DNA of 64,000 nucleotides, from positions 1 through 64,000 of the forward strand of contig SCMY01000009.1 of the NCBI GenBank assembly GCA_005502805.1. The letters are read 5' to 3'. Origin of the DNA: Rhizobiales bacterium 2SD (GTDB taxonomy: Bacteria > Pseudomonadota > Alphaproteobacteria > Rhizobiales > Beijerinckiaceae). Positions 1 through 8,477 of the stretch are shown in pieces (within the stretch, counting starts at the first letter, position 1; each line of letters starts with the position of its first letter). A program made the position numbers and the translations under genes. The notes beneath the pieces were generated by a model, which was given only the letters and a program-made list of their open reading frames with translations, was not told the DNA's origin and made no database searches.

Positions 1-351
1 TCCTATGAAGCGCAGTAGAGCGGCCCCGCCAGCGGCGGCGCCGTCTCGATGGCCGGTATATAGGGCGACCCCGCTTCTCCTGTCAACACAGCAGATGAAA
101 GTTTTTCGACAAAAGTGGATTTTGATCGAGAAACACAGCGTTTCCAACGGCTTAGACTTTAACTGGCAAATGGACCCAGGCAAATCGGCTCTTTTCCCGG
201 CCAGATTGCAGCTATCGCCCTCCCGCTCCGTGCCTGCACCAACCGGCACGATCAGCCTGCTCCGGGCTTGTTCGTCGCGCTCCGCGTGCGCATACCCGAT
301 CATGATGGGCTTCCGGCCCAGGGCCCTGCCCGTCACGGAGCGGTTCGCGCG
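1..351. other. Non-coding leader before the first gene
   Basis: No convincing gene is seen in this stretch. Bases about 90-200 are clearly more AT-rich than the surroundings, which suits a promoter region for the rightward genes that follow. It contains a short inverted repeat GAAAC-N5-GTTTC at 130-144. The open frames across this stretch have arginine/proline-rich composition typical of unselected GC-rich sequence. Confidence 0.5.
130..144. promoter_or_regulatory. Candidate operator, inverted repeat GAAAC-N5-GTTTC
   Basis: GAAAC at 130-134 pairs with GTTTC at 140-144 in the AT-rich leader about 210 bases before the ornithine-cyclodeaminase-like gene. The position fits an operator for the 352-4469 genes. 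The repeat is short and could occur by chance, and no regulator gene is adjacent. Confidence 0.25.
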
Positions 352-1320
352 ATGAGCAATTCCCTCCTCTATCTCTCGCACGAGGACGTCCGCGCCTGTG
401 CGGCAACGCCAGGCGAGGCGCGCGAGGCCGTGCTGCGGGCCTTCCGTGACCATGCCGCCGGCCGAAACCGGAGCCTGCCAAAAAGCGCGCTCGCGCTCGG
501 CCCCGGCCATGCCTTCCAGGCGATGACGGCCGCTTCGGAGGCGCAAGCGATCGCCACGGTGAAATGGGTCGCCTCCGCGCCGTCGCAGGCGGGCAGCAGC
601 GTGCCGAGCGTGAGCGCGCTGATCTGCGTCAGCGACTATGCCACGGGCACTCCACTCGCGATCCTCGACGGCGACGAGATCACGCTGGTGCGGACCGCAG
701 CCATGTCGGCCGCCGCCGCCTCGCTGCTTGCGCCGCCGGATGCACGCACGATCGGCTTCGTCGGCTGCGGCCTGCAGGCCCATGCCCATCTTGCCGCCTT
801 CCACGATCTCTATCCCAATCTTTCGACGGCTCTGATGCTGAGCCGGAGCCGAAGTTCGGCCGAACGCCTGGCTGAGGCTGCCGCAGCACGGCGCCTCGCC
901 ACCGAGATCGTCGACGACGCCGATGCGCTCCTCGGCCGAGCCAACCTCGTCATCTCCATGGTGCCGGCAGCACCGGGCCTGCGCCCCTTCCTCGACGCCA
1001 GGCGGATGAAGGGCGCGGCCTTCGCCGCCGCCGTCGACACCGGCCGCAGCTGGCGGCCGGAGGCCCTGCCCGCCTTCGACCATCTGGTCACCGACAGCCT
1101 CGCCCAGTCGCAGGCTCCCTATGATGTCGACGGACAGCCGGTCACCGGCGTCCGCTTCAGCCATGATCTCGCCGGCCTTTCGCAGACGCCACTTGCCGAT
1201 GCCGGGGCGAAGCGTTCGCTGTTCTGCTTTCGTGGTTTTGCGCTCGCGGATCTCGCACTCGCGCATCTCGTCCTGAAAAAGGCGCATGCAGCCGGGATCG
1301 GAACACTCCTGCCACGCTAG
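352..1320 (+). CDS. Ornithine cyclodeaminase / mu-crystallin family protein
   Basis: Predicted cytosolic NAD(P)-dependent enzyme of 322 residues, the usual length of the ornithine cyclodeaminase/mu-crystallin family. A Rossmann segment with a glycine-rich turn is visible (IGFVGCGLQAHAHLAAF), preceded by the ITLVRTAAMSAAA stretch typical of the family. The ATG at 352 is chosen because the family N-terminus (LLYLSHEDV) follows at once; an upstream in-frame extension has no family character. Members act as cyclodeaminases, ketimine reductases or alanine/opine-type dehydrogenases, so the substrate cannot be named. It is followed 84 bases later by a TPP enzyme and then an aldehyde dehydrogenase, suggesting amino-acid or imino-acid catabolism. 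Family call is firm; substrate is unknown. Confidence 0.85.
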   Translation: MSNSLLYLSHEDVRACAATPGEAREAVLRAFRDHAAGRNRSLPKSALALGPGHAFQAMTAASEAQAIATVKWVASAPSQAGSSVPSVSALICVSDYATGTPLAILDGDEITLVRTAAMSAAAASLLAPPDARTIGFVGCGLQAHAHLAAFHDLYPNLSTALMLSRSRSSAERLAEAAAARRLATEIVDDADALLGRANLVISMVPAAPGLRPFLDARRMKGAAFAAAVDTGRSWRPEALPAFDHLVTDSLAQSQAPYDVDGQPVTGVRFSHDLAGLSQTPLADAGAKRSLFCFRGFALADLALAHLVLKKAHAAGIGTLLPR

Positions 1321-1404
1321 CAACCCTGCCATGCGCCGGCTTTCCCTTCGCGCACAGGAAGCCTACCTTCCCTGGTATCGCAGCGGTCCGGATAGGCGAA
1401 GACG

Positions 1405-3060
1405 ATGACGAAGGGTTCCGATCTCCTGGTGGCGGCCCTCGAAAATGAAGGCGTCGATCGTATTTTCGGCGTTCCCGGCGAGGAGAACCTTGACGTCGTC
1501 GAGTCGCTCCGGACCTCGAAGATCGAGCTCGTCCTGACCCGGCACGAGCAGGCCGCAGCCTTCATGGCGGCGACGCATGGCCGCCTGACGGGGCGCCCCG
1601 GCGTCTGCATCGCGACGCTCGGGCCGGGCGCACTCAACTTCTCGACCGGCGCGGCCTATGCCCATCTCGGGGCCATGCCGATGATCCTGATCACCGGCCA
1701 GAAGGCGATCATGAGCGCCAAGCAGGCGCGGTTCCAGATCGTCGACGTCGTCGCCTCGATGAAACCGCTGACCAAGATGACCCGGCAGATCGTCAGCGCC
1801 GCCAGCATCCCGGCGGTGGTGCGCGATGCCTTCCGCGTCGCGATGGAAGAGCGGCCCGGCCCGGTCCATCTCGAATTGCCGGAGGACATCGCCGGCGAAG
1901 AGATCGCCGATGTGCCGCTGATCCCGGTGCATCCGCTGGATCGGCCGATCGCCGATCCAAAGGCGGTCGCCCGCGCCGCCGAGATGATCCTCGCCGCCAA
2001 GCGGCCGCTGATCATGATCGGCGCCGCCGGCAACCGGCCGCGGCTGGTCGAGCCGCTCTCCGATTTCGTGCGGCGGGTGAAGCTGCCCTTCTTCAACACC
2101 CAGATGGGCAAGGGCGCCGTCACTGGTGGCTCGAACCTCTATATCGGCACAGCCGCCCTGTCCGAGGGCGACTATGTCCACCAGGCGGTCGAGCGGGCCG
2201 ACCTGATCATCGCTATCGGTCACGACACCGTCGAGAAGCCGCCCTTCCTGATGAAGAGCGCCGGCGGGCCGAAGGTGATCCATGTCAGCTACCAGTCGGC
2301 GACGGTCGAGCAGGTCTACCATCCCGATGCCGAGGTCGTCGGCGACATCGGCGCGACCGTCACCGCGCTGGCAGACCTGCTGGGCGGCCGGCTCGAAGCC
2401 GATCCGGTCATGCTGGAACTGCGCCAGAAGATCCTCGCCCATCTCAACGACCGGGCCGAGGAGGACCGTTTCCCGATCACGCCGCAGCGCATCGTCCATG
2501 ACATCCGCGCGGTGATGCCGGAGGACGGCATGGTCTGCCTCGACAACGGCATGTACAAGATCTGGTTCGCGCGGAACTACCGCACCCATGTCGCCAACAC
2601 GCTGCTGCTCGACAATGCGCTGGCGACGATGGGCGCCGGCCTGCCCTCGGCGATGATGGCGGCGATGCTGCATCCGAAGCGCCGGGTCATGGCGGTCTGC
2701 GGCGATGGCGGCTTCATGATGAACAGCCAGGAGATGGAGACCGCCGTCCGGCTCGGCCTCAGCCTCGTCGTCGTCGTCCTCAACGACAGCGCCTATGGCA
2801 TGATCCGCTGGAAGCAGGCAGTCGATGGCTTCCAGGACTATGGCATGAGCTTCGGCAACCCCGATTTCGTCGCCTATGCCAAGGCCTATGGCGCCAAGGG
2901 TTCGCGCGTCGGCTCGGCCGCCGAGCTGGTGCCGTCGCTGGAAGCCGCTTTCAAGGGCGGCGGCGTCCATCTCGTCGAGGTGCCGATCGACTATTCGGAG
3001 AACACCCGCGTGCTCGTCGAGGAGCTGCGCAACAAGACGCCGGATATCGAGCTGGCCTGA
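1405..3060 (+). CDS. TPP-dependent acetolactate synthase-like enzyme
   Basis: Thiamine-diphosphate enzyme of 551 residues with the acetohydroxyacid synthase large-subunit layout: N-terminal pyrimidine-binding domain with the catalytic glutamate in RHEQAAAF (E48), a central domain, and a C-terminal TPP domain with the GDG...LND metal/TPP motif (GDGG from residue 433). It most resembles the catabolic AlsS-type proteins that act without a regulatory subunit, and none is encoded nearby. The same scaffold also serves 2-oxo-acid decarboxylases and sulfoacetaldehyde acetyltransferases. Because an aldehyde dehydrogenase starts 27 bases downstream, decarboxylation of a 2-oxo acid to an aldehyde is a reasonable alternative to acetolactate formation. 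Family sure, reaction uncertain. Confidence 0.85.
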   Translation: MTKGSDLLVAALENEGVDRIFGVPGEENLDVVESLRTSKIELVLTRHEQAAAFMAATHGRLTGRPGVCIATLGPGALNFSTGAAYAHLGAMPMILITGQKAIMSAKQARFQIVDVVASMKPLTKMTRQIVSAASIPAVVRDAFRVAMEERPGPVHLELPEDIAGEEIADVPLIPVHPLDRPIADPKAVARAAEMILAAKRPLIMIGAAGNRPRLVEPLSDFVRRVKLPFFNTQMGKGAVTGGSNLYIGTAALSEGDYVHQAVERADLIIAIGHDTVEKPPFLMKSAGGPKVIHVSYQSATVEQVYHPDAEVVGDIGATVTALADLLGGRLEADPVMLELRQKILAHLNDRAEEDRFPITPQRIVHDIRAVMPEDGMVCLDNGMYKIWFARNYRTHVANTLLLDNALATMGAGLPSAMMAAMLHPKRRVMAVCGDGGFMMNSQEMETAVRLGLSLVVVVLNDSAYGMIRWKQAVDGFQDYGMSFGNPDFVAYAKAYGAKGSRVGSAAELVPSLEAAFKGGGVHLVEVPIDYSENTRVLVEELRNKTPDIELA

Positions 3061-3086
3061 CCCGAGACCAAGCGAAGGAGATCACC

Positions 3087-4469
3087 ATGCTGCAGGTCGT
3101 GCAGGCCTATGATCGCGCGCCGATCGAGGAGATCGCCACCGACGATGCCGCGGCGCTCGAAGCCAAATTGCAGGCGGCCGACAGGGTCTTCCGCGATCGC
3201 GATCACTGGCTGAAGCCCTATGAACGGATCGCGATCCTGCGCAGGCTTGCCGAACTGCTCTCGGCCAAGCGCGATCATTTCGCCCGCCAGATCGCACGCG
3301 AGGGCGGCAAGCCGCTGACCGACGCCATCATCGAGACGACGCGCGCCATCGACGGCATTCACAACGCCGCCGACGAACTCCGGAATTTCGGCGGACGCGA
3401 GATCCCGATGGGGCTGACCCCCGCCGCTGTGAACCGCTGGGCCTTCACCACCAAGGAGCCGATCGGCGTCGTTGCGGCGATCTCGGCCTTCAACCACCCG
3501 CTCAACCTGATCGTCCATCAGGTCGCGCCGGCAATCGCCGTCGGCTGCCCGGTGATCATCAAGCCGGCGAGCACGACGCCGCTCTGCTGCCGCGATTTCG
3601 TCGCGCTGGTGCATGAGGCAGGCCTGCCGGAGGCCTGGTGCCAGATGTTCATGCCGGAGACGAACGAGCTCGCCGAGGCGCTCGTGACCGACAAGCGCAT
3701 CGCCTTCCTCAGCTTCATCGGCTCGGCCAAGGTCGGCTGGTACCTGCATTCCAAGCTGGCGCATGGCGCGCGCTCTGCGCTGGAGCATGGCGGGGCCGCC
3801 CCGGCGATCGTCGATCGCAGCGCCGATCTCGACAGGATCATCGAGCCTTTGGTCAAGGGCGGCTACTACCATGCCGGCCAGGTCTGCGTGTCGACGCAGC
3901 GCATCTACGTGCATGAAGCGATCGCCACAGCCTTCACCGAGCAACTGGTGGCGCGCGTCGCCAAGTTACGGACCGGCGATCCCACCTTGAAGGAGACCGA
4001 AGTCGGCCCCCTGATCCTGCCCAAGGAAGCCGACCGGGTGGCGAGCTGGATCGACGAAGCCGTGAAGGGCGGCGCAACGCTGGCGATCGGCGGCAAGCGG
4101 CTCTCGGAGACGACGCTGGAGCCGGCCGTGCTGCTCGATCCCGCCGCCGACGCCAAGGTCTCGCAGCTCGAGGTCTTCGGCCCGCTGGTCTGCGTCTACA
4201 GCTACAGCAAGCTCGACGACGCGATCGCCCGGGCCAATTCGCTCAATGTCGCCTTCCAGGGCAGCGTCTTCGCCCAGGACATCGATATCGCCCTGCAGGT
4301 CGCAAACCGGCTCGACGCCTCCGCTGTGATGGTCAACGACCCGACCGCCTTCCGCACCGACTGGATGCCCTTCGCCGGGCGCAAGGAATCCGGCTACGGC
4401 ACCGGCGGCATCCCCTTCACCATGCGCGACATGACGCAGGAGAAGATGATCATCCTGAATCGGCGCTGA
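3087..4469 (+). CDS. NAD(P)-dependent aldehyde dehydrogenase
   Basis: Aldehyde dehydrogenase superfamily protein, 460 residues, cytosolic. The general-base glutamate lies in LEHGGAAPAIV (E233) and the catalytic cysteine in HAGQVCVSTQR (C267), with the usual 34-residue spacing; the cofactor loop reads FIGSAKVGW. A good Shine-Dalgarno sequence (GAAGGAG) precedes the ATG. The sequence resembles lactaldehyde/phosphonoacetaldehyde-type members more than betaine-aldehyde ones. Only 26 bases separate it from the TPP-enzyme gene, so the two are probably co-transcribed, and it may oxidise the aldehyde that enzyme releases. Substrate is inferred, not shown. Confidence 0.88.
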   Translation: MLQVVQAYDRAPIEEIATDDAAALEAKLQAADRVFRDRDHWLKPYERIAILRRLAELLSAKRDHFARQIAREGGKPLTDAIIETTRAIDGIHNAADELRNFGGREIPMGLTPAAVNRWAFTTKEPIGVVAAISAFNHPLNLIVHQVAPAIAVGCPVIIKPASTTPLCCRDFVALVHEAGLPEAWCQMFMPETNELAEALVTDKRIAFLSFIGSAKVGWYLHSKLAHGARSALEHGGAAPAIVDRSADLDRIIEPLVKGGYYHAGQVCVSTQRIYVHEAIATAFTEQLVARVAKLRTGDPTLKETEVGPLILPKEADRVASWIDEAVKGGATLAIGGKRLSETTLEPAVLLDPAADAKVSQLEVFGPLVCVYSYSKLDDAIARANSLNVAFQGSVFAQDIDIALQVANRLDASAVMVNDPTAFRTDWMPFAGRKESGYGTGGIPFTMRDMTQEKMIILNRR

Positions 4470-4477
4470 GGCGGCGC

Positions 4478-5101
4478 TCAGCGCTTCAGCAGCAGCCTGA
4501 CCTTGGCGAGCGCCGACTCCTGCTCCTCGTGATAGTCTATGAGGCTGCGGAAGCGACCTTCCGCATCCATCAGATAGACCGAGGCGGTGTGGTCCATGGT
4601 GTAGCCGTCCTGCGTCGGGATGCGCTTGGCATAGGCCTTGTACGCTTTCAGCGCCGCATCGACCTCGGCCTGCGTGCCGGAGAGCCCGACGATGCGCGGA
4701 TCGAAGGATTGCAGATAGAGCGCAAGCTGCGACGGCGTATCGCGCTCGGGATCGACCGAGACGAAGAGCACGTTGAGCTCGTCGGCCTCGGAGCCGAGCT
4801 TGCCGAGCAGGGTGGTGAGCTCGAACAGCGTGGTCGGGCAGACCTCGGGGCAATGGGTGAAGCCGAAGAAGACCAGCGTCGGCTTGCCGAGATAGTCGGC
4901 CTGCGAGACCTTGCGGCCGGTATGATCGGTCGAGGTGAAGGGACCGCCGACATCGGCCAACGGCGTCGAGACGGCCGCGCCGGAGCCGGGCCTGCCGGGA
5001 CCGTCGACGCGCCACCAGCCGAGCGTGATCGCAGCGGCAGCGAAGGCCACGAGGACGACGGCGGTCCAGGCGCCGTAACGGATGATCTTGAGGATCGGCA
5101 T
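4478..5101 (-). CDS. SCO1/SenC copper chaperone
   Basis: Membrane-anchored Sco1 protein of 207 residues: one N-terminal transmembrane helix (residues about 5-27), then a thioredoxin-fold domain. The copper ligands are present: CPEVCP and the later histidine in MDHTASVYL. Sco1 proteins deliver copper to the CuA site of cytochrome c oxidase or keep it reduced, on the periplasmic side. ATG at 5101 (MPILKI) is preferred over a TTG 36 bases upstream that would overlap the preceding gene. It sits with a DsbA-like protein and a small CoxF-like membrane protein, and next to metal-handling operons, which fits a role in copper supply. Confidence 0.93.
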   Translation of the reverse strand: MPILKIIRYGAWTAVVLVAFAAAAITLGWWRVDGPGRPGSGAAVSTPLADVGGPFTSTDHTGRKVSQADYLGKPTLVFFGFTHCPEVCPTTLFELTTLLGKLGSEADELNVLFVSVDPERDTPSQLALYLQSFDPRIVGLSGTQAEVDAALKAYKAYAKRIPTQDGYTMDHTASVYLMDAEGRFRSLIDYHEEQESALAKVRLLLKR

Positions 5102-5133
5102 GGCGCTTTGTCTGGCGGCCGGCTTGCCCGGCG

Positions 5134-6192
5134 TCAACGCGACAAGATCGACCCGGTCGCCGATGCCTGCTGCGGCTCATCGTCGCCACCGCCATAAGGA
5201 TCGGCCAGCGCCGCCTGCGGTGCACTGATCTCGACCTTGCCGGCGACCATGGTCTGCATCCGCTCCGGCCCGATATTGCGCAGGAGCTTGCGGAAGCTCT
5301 GGTGCATGCCGCCATCCATCAGCGCATAGCTCATCGCCGGCGTGCTGCCGGTGAGCTCGGCGATGCGAGCCTGATCGCGCTCGCTGCGAGCGGCGACCAG
5401 CGGCGCGACCTCGGGATCGGTCTCATAGGCCGGGCACGGCGCGCCGGGGACGAAAGCCGAGGCGTCCCCCGCCGGGTTGAAGACGTAGCGGCCGCCACAA
5501 GTGGCGAGCCGGGGCGGCTGGCGCGTCGCCTCGAAATGATCCGAGCCTTCCTTGAGATTGCGCCAGAAGGCGATGTTCGGATTGCTGCGATGGCGCGCCA
5601 TGTTCTCCGGCGTCATCCGGAACGGAAAAGCCTGGACTTGGAAACTGCGCTGTCCGCCGGCAAAGGCTTCGCGCGCGAGGCCGTAGAGCTCAGTGACGCC
5701 GTCATCGGTCATGGCGTAGCAACCGGCCGAGGTGCAGGCGCCATGGATCATCAGCGCCGAGCCGGTATAGCCCTGCGCCTTCTCCAGCGCGTTCGGGTAG
5801 CCGAGATTATAGGACAGATAGTACTGCGACTTCGGATTCATCAGCTCCGGCGTCACCGTATAGAAGCCCTCCGGCGCCTGCCGGTCGCCCTCGCGCTTCT
5901 TAGGGCCGAGCTGGCCGGACCAGCGGCACATCGGATAGGTCTTGAGCAGGGCGTATTGGCCGGAGCGGTTGCGCTTCCAGACCTCGAGCTCGCTCTCTTT
6001 CTTGTAGAGGCGCACCACGATCGGATCGGCCTGGCTCATGCCCTTGCTCGACATCTGCGAGACGAGTGCAGCCGGCAAAGGCTGGTTGCCGCGGCCATCA
6101 CCCTCCATGCCGACGCAGGACGACAGGGCAAGAGCAGCGACGCCGAGCAGGGCGAAGCGCCGGAGGCGCTGGAAGAGAGAGCGGTCGGACAT
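5134..6192 (-). CDS. YafK-type L,D-transpeptidase lipoprotein
   Basis: Predicted lipoprotein of 352 residues with a signal sequence and lipobox ending at C26 (ALSSC). The YkuD catalytic domain carries the signature H150-G...S-x-G-C158 (MIHGACTSAGCYAM), with the extra tyrosine-rich segment of the YafK/DpaA subgroup. That group includes amidases that remove lipoprotein or protein cross-links from peptidoglycan as well as transpeptidases. The C-terminal 100 residues are low-complexity. The gene precedes the Sco1 gene by about 32 bases on the same strand and may be co-transcribed. Family and catalytic residues are clear; exact reaction is open. Confidence 0.88.
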   Translation of the reverse strand: MSDRSLFQRLRRFALLGVAALALSSCVGMEGDGRGNQPLPAALVSQMSSKGMSQADPIVVRLYKKESELEVWKRNRSGQYALLKTYPMCRWSGQLGPKKREGDRQAPEGFYTVTPELMNPKSQYYLSYNLGYPNALEKAQGYTGSALMIHGACTSAGCYAMTDDGVTELYGLAREAFAGGQRSFQVQAFPFRMTPENMARHRSNPNIAFWRNLKEGSDHFEATRQPPRLATCGGRYVFNPAGDASAFVPGAPCPAYETDPEVAPLVAARSERDQARIAELTGSTPAMSYALMDGGMHQSFRKLLRNIGPERMQTMVAGKVEISAPQAALADPYGGGDDEPQQASATGSILSR

Positions 6193-6382
6193 GGCTAAAA
6201 TTATCGGCGTCTGGCGCTAACGACTCATGAACGGGCTTCGAGCCCGCGCGACCCTGCAACCTCAGGCCGGTCGAGGTTCAATTGACGTTTTCGTGAACGG
6301 CGCCCCTCGCTCCCCGTGCTCCCGGCCCTTGAAGCTCTAGTGGCTTCAGGTCGCAGAACGGCGGCGAAAGGGGAATCACGCC

Positions 6383-7006
6383 ATGCTCGACCGCCGCCTC
6401 GCTCTGCAATCCCTCGCCTTCGGGTTCGCCGGTTCATTGTCCCTGCCCGCGCTCGCACAGGCGCCGACTGCCCTGCTCGACCCCGGCCCGTTGCCGGAAA
6501 AGGTCTTCGGCGTGGCGGAGGCGCCGGTGACGGTGATCGAATACGCCTCGCTCACCTGCCATCACTGCATGAATTTCCACATGAAGACCTGGCCGGAGTT
6601 CAAGGCGAAGTACGTCGATACCGGCAAGGTGCGCTTCATCATCCGCGAATTCCCGCTCGATCCGCTGGCGATGGCCGGATTCATGCTCGCCCGCTGCGCC
6701 GGCGAGGACAAATGGTACCCGGTCGTCGACATGTTCTACCGGACGCAGGAAGGCTGGGCCCATTCCGACAAGCCGCTGGACGGGCTGACCCAGGCGATGC
6801 GCCAGGCCGGCATGGGCAAGGACGGCGTCGAGGCCTGCCTGAAGCGCGAGGACGTCTATCAGGGGATCAAACAGGTCTCGGAGCGCGGCAAGGGTTTCGG
6901 CGTCGACTCGACCCCGACCTTCTTCGTCAACGGCAAGAAGGAGGTTGGCGCGCTCTCGCTCGAACAGTTCGATGCGATCCTGACGCCGCTGCTGACCGGG
7001 CGGTGA
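6383..7006 (+). CDS. DsbA-like thiol:disulfide oxidoreductase
   Basis: Exported thioredoxin-fold protein of 207 residues. The N-terminus has a twin-arginine-like start followed by a hydrophobic stretch ending ALAQA. The redox motif is C59-H-H-C62 inside YASLTCHHCMNFH, and the cis-proline loop is DSTPTFFVNG. CHHC and the helical insertion match the DsbA/BdbD-like family of alphaproteobacteria. It probably oxidises or repairs periplasmic thiols, possibly of the nearby cuproproteins. A small membrane-protein gene begins 7 bases after its stop on the same strand. Confidence 0.88.
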   Translation: MLDRRLALQSLAFGFAGSLSLPALAQAPTALLDPGPLPEKVFGVAEAPVTVIEYASLTCHHCMNFHMKTWPEFKAKYVDTGKVRFIIREFPLDPLAMAGFMLARCAGEDKWYPVVDMFYRTQEGWAHSDKPLDGLTQAMRQAGMGKDGVEACLKREDVYQGIKQVSERGKGFGVDSTPTFFVNGKKEVGALSLEQFDAILTPLLTGR

Positions 7007-7013
7007 TACGGTC

Positions 7014-7178
7014 ATGGCGAGATCGCGAAACGTCGCGCTTGCAGTATCCCTGATCGCGCTGGCGATCCTGTTCTATGCCGTCACCGTCGTGCGGATGCGC
7101 GAGAGCGAGGATCGCCGGCATCAGAGCGATCCCCAGGCGCATTCGGCGCCGGCCGAGCCTGCCAGCCCGAAGCCCTGA
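7014..7178 (+). CDS. Small single-span membrane protein, CoxF-like
   Basis: A 54-residue protein with one transmembrane helix (about residues 6-24, VALAVSLIALAILFYAVTVV) and a short polar tail rich in Ala, Pro and His. It starts 7 bases after the DsbA-like gene. The helix with its FYAVT motif recalls the small proteins encoded beside ctaB and ctaG in alphaproteobacterial cytochrome oxidase clusters. No oxidase gene is in the window, so the link is by similarity of the helix and by the nearby Sco1 gene only. Codon use is like the neighbours. Function is not known. Confidence 0.55.
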   Translation: MARSRNVALAVSLIALAILFYAVTVVRMRESEDRRHQSDPQAHSAPAEPASPKP

Positions 7179-7182
7179 AGCG

Positions 7183-7485
7183 TCAGGCCGAGCGGCCGAT
7201 GGCGCGCTTGGCCGTCTCGACCGCGCCGGCGCATTGCGGTGCGATCTCGACCAGCACGACATCCGGGCTCGCCGTCCCCGTCCAGAAGCGAACGACCTGG
7301 ACCACGGCCCAGCCCGGGTTCTCACCAACGCGCGTCACGATCGTCGGCGCCGCAGCGCGGGCGCAGGTCGCGACCTTTTCGGCGCTGTCGCGGGGAATGC
7401 CGAGAGCCCCGAGCTGGCGGGTGATGGCTCCCTGGATCGGATCGAGGATCAAGAGCGAGACCAGAGCGGCGATGAACGATTCCAT
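7183..7485 (-). CDS. Conserved-looking hypothetical protein
   Basis: A 100-residue protein I do not recognise. It has a hydrophobic N-terminus (MESFIAALVSLLIL), which could be a signal anchor, followed by an amphipathic region with two cysteines (near residues 41 and 84). It lies 42 bases after the CDF exporter gene on the same strand and is probably the last gene of the zntA operon. Composition looks coding, with hydrophobic and charged residues well mixed. It ends 4 bases from the convergent small membrane-protein gene. Confidence 0.6.
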   Translation of the reverse strand: MESFIAALVSLLILDPIQGAITRQLGALGIPRDSAEKVATCARAAAPTIVTRVGENPGWAVVQVVRFWTGTASPDVVLVEIAPQCAGAVETAKRAIGRSA

Positions 7486-7527
7486 GGTTCGGCTTTCAGC
7501 TTCTGCCTGTGTCGGAATTGCGGTGGC

Positions 7528-8442
7528 TCAGAGGCGCTGCTCGTGACCGTCGGTGCGCCGGATCGTCTCGTCCTCAATCTGGATCGTGGTGTGCTTCAGC
7601 TCGAACTCGTCGGCGAGCAGCCGGTTGGCCGCAATAAGCGTCTCACGCCCCTGCGCCATGTCAGCGACGACAATATGCGCGCTCATCGCATCGAGGCCGG
7701 AGGTCAGCGTCCAGACATGCAGGTCGTGGACGGCGGTGACGCCGGGCAGCGCCAGCAGCGACTTCTCCAGCAGCGCGATATCGACCTCCGGCGGCGTGCC
7801 TTCCATCAGGATATGGACGGCCTGCTTCAGCAGGATCCAGGTTCGCGGCACGATAAACAGGCCGATGCCGGCGCCGACGATCGGGTCAGCGAGCCGCCAG
7901 CCGGTCGCCATCACGATCACGGCCGCGATGATGACGCCGAGCGAGCCGAGCATGTCGCTCAGCACCTCGAAATAGGCACCCTTGACGTTGAGGCTCTCGG
8001 AGGAGCCGCCGGCGAGCAGCTTCATGCTGATCAGGTTGACGATCAGCCCGACCACCGCGACGGCAAGCATCGGCCCGCCGAGGATCGGCGGCGGATTGAG
8101 GAAGCGCTGATAGGCCTCGTAGAGAATATAGAGCGTCAGCAGCAGCAGGACGACGGCGTTGGCGAGCGCCGACAATATCTCCATGCGGACATAGCCATAG
8201 GTCCGCTGCGGCGTCGCCGGCTTCTCGGCGAAGCGGATCGCAACCAGCGCCAGGGCAAGCCCCCCGGCATCGGTCAGCATATGCGCCGCGTCGGCGAGCA
8301 AAGCGAGGCTGCCGGTCCACAAACCGCCGATCACCTCGGCGAGCATGAAGGAGAAGGTGAGCCCGAAAGCCATGGCGAGCCGCGACTTGTGTCGCCCCGC
8401 CGCCGTGCCGGCGCTACCGCCATGCGAATGTCCGGCGCCCAT
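7528..8442 (-). CDS. Cation diffusion facilitator metal exporter (CzcD/ZitB-like)
   Basis: CDF family proton-coupled exporter of the inner membrane, 304 residues with six predicted helices and a cytosolic C-terminal domain of about 90 residues. The N-terminus carries a histidine-rich GHSHGG tag. The helix-2 metal site reads AHMLTD (HxxxD, as in zinc exporters), but the matching helix-5 site reads EVLSD, so glutamate replaces the usual histidine. ATG 8442 is chosen; a GTG at 8466 would add eight residues. It is in the zntA operon, so zinc, cadmium or lead is the likely substrate; the altered site may shift selectivity. Confidence 0.9.
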   Translation of the reverse strand: MGAGHSHGGSAGTAAGRHKSRLAMAFGLTFSFMLAEVIGGLWTGSLALLADAAHMLTDAGGLALALVAIRFAEKPATPQRTYGYVRMEILSALANAVVLLLLTLYILYEAYQRFLNPPPILGGPMLAVAVVGLIVNLISMKLLAGGSSESLNVKGAYFEVLSDMLGSLGVIIAAVIVMATGWRLADPIVGAGIGLFIVPRTWILLKQAVHILMEGTPPEVDIALLEKSLLALPGVTAVHDLHVWTLTSGLDAMSAHIVVADMAQGRETLIAANRLLADEFELKHTTIQIEDETIRRTDGHEQRL

Positions 8443-8477
8443 CAGGATGCTCCGCTCATCGCTCACCGCTCCCAGTG

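Noticed and set aside
1363-2970. Open frame of 535 codons antisense to the TPP-enzyme gene
   Set aside because: Asp/His/Arg-rich composition typical of the complement of a GC-rich gene; no known fold, and the sense strand has clear motifs.
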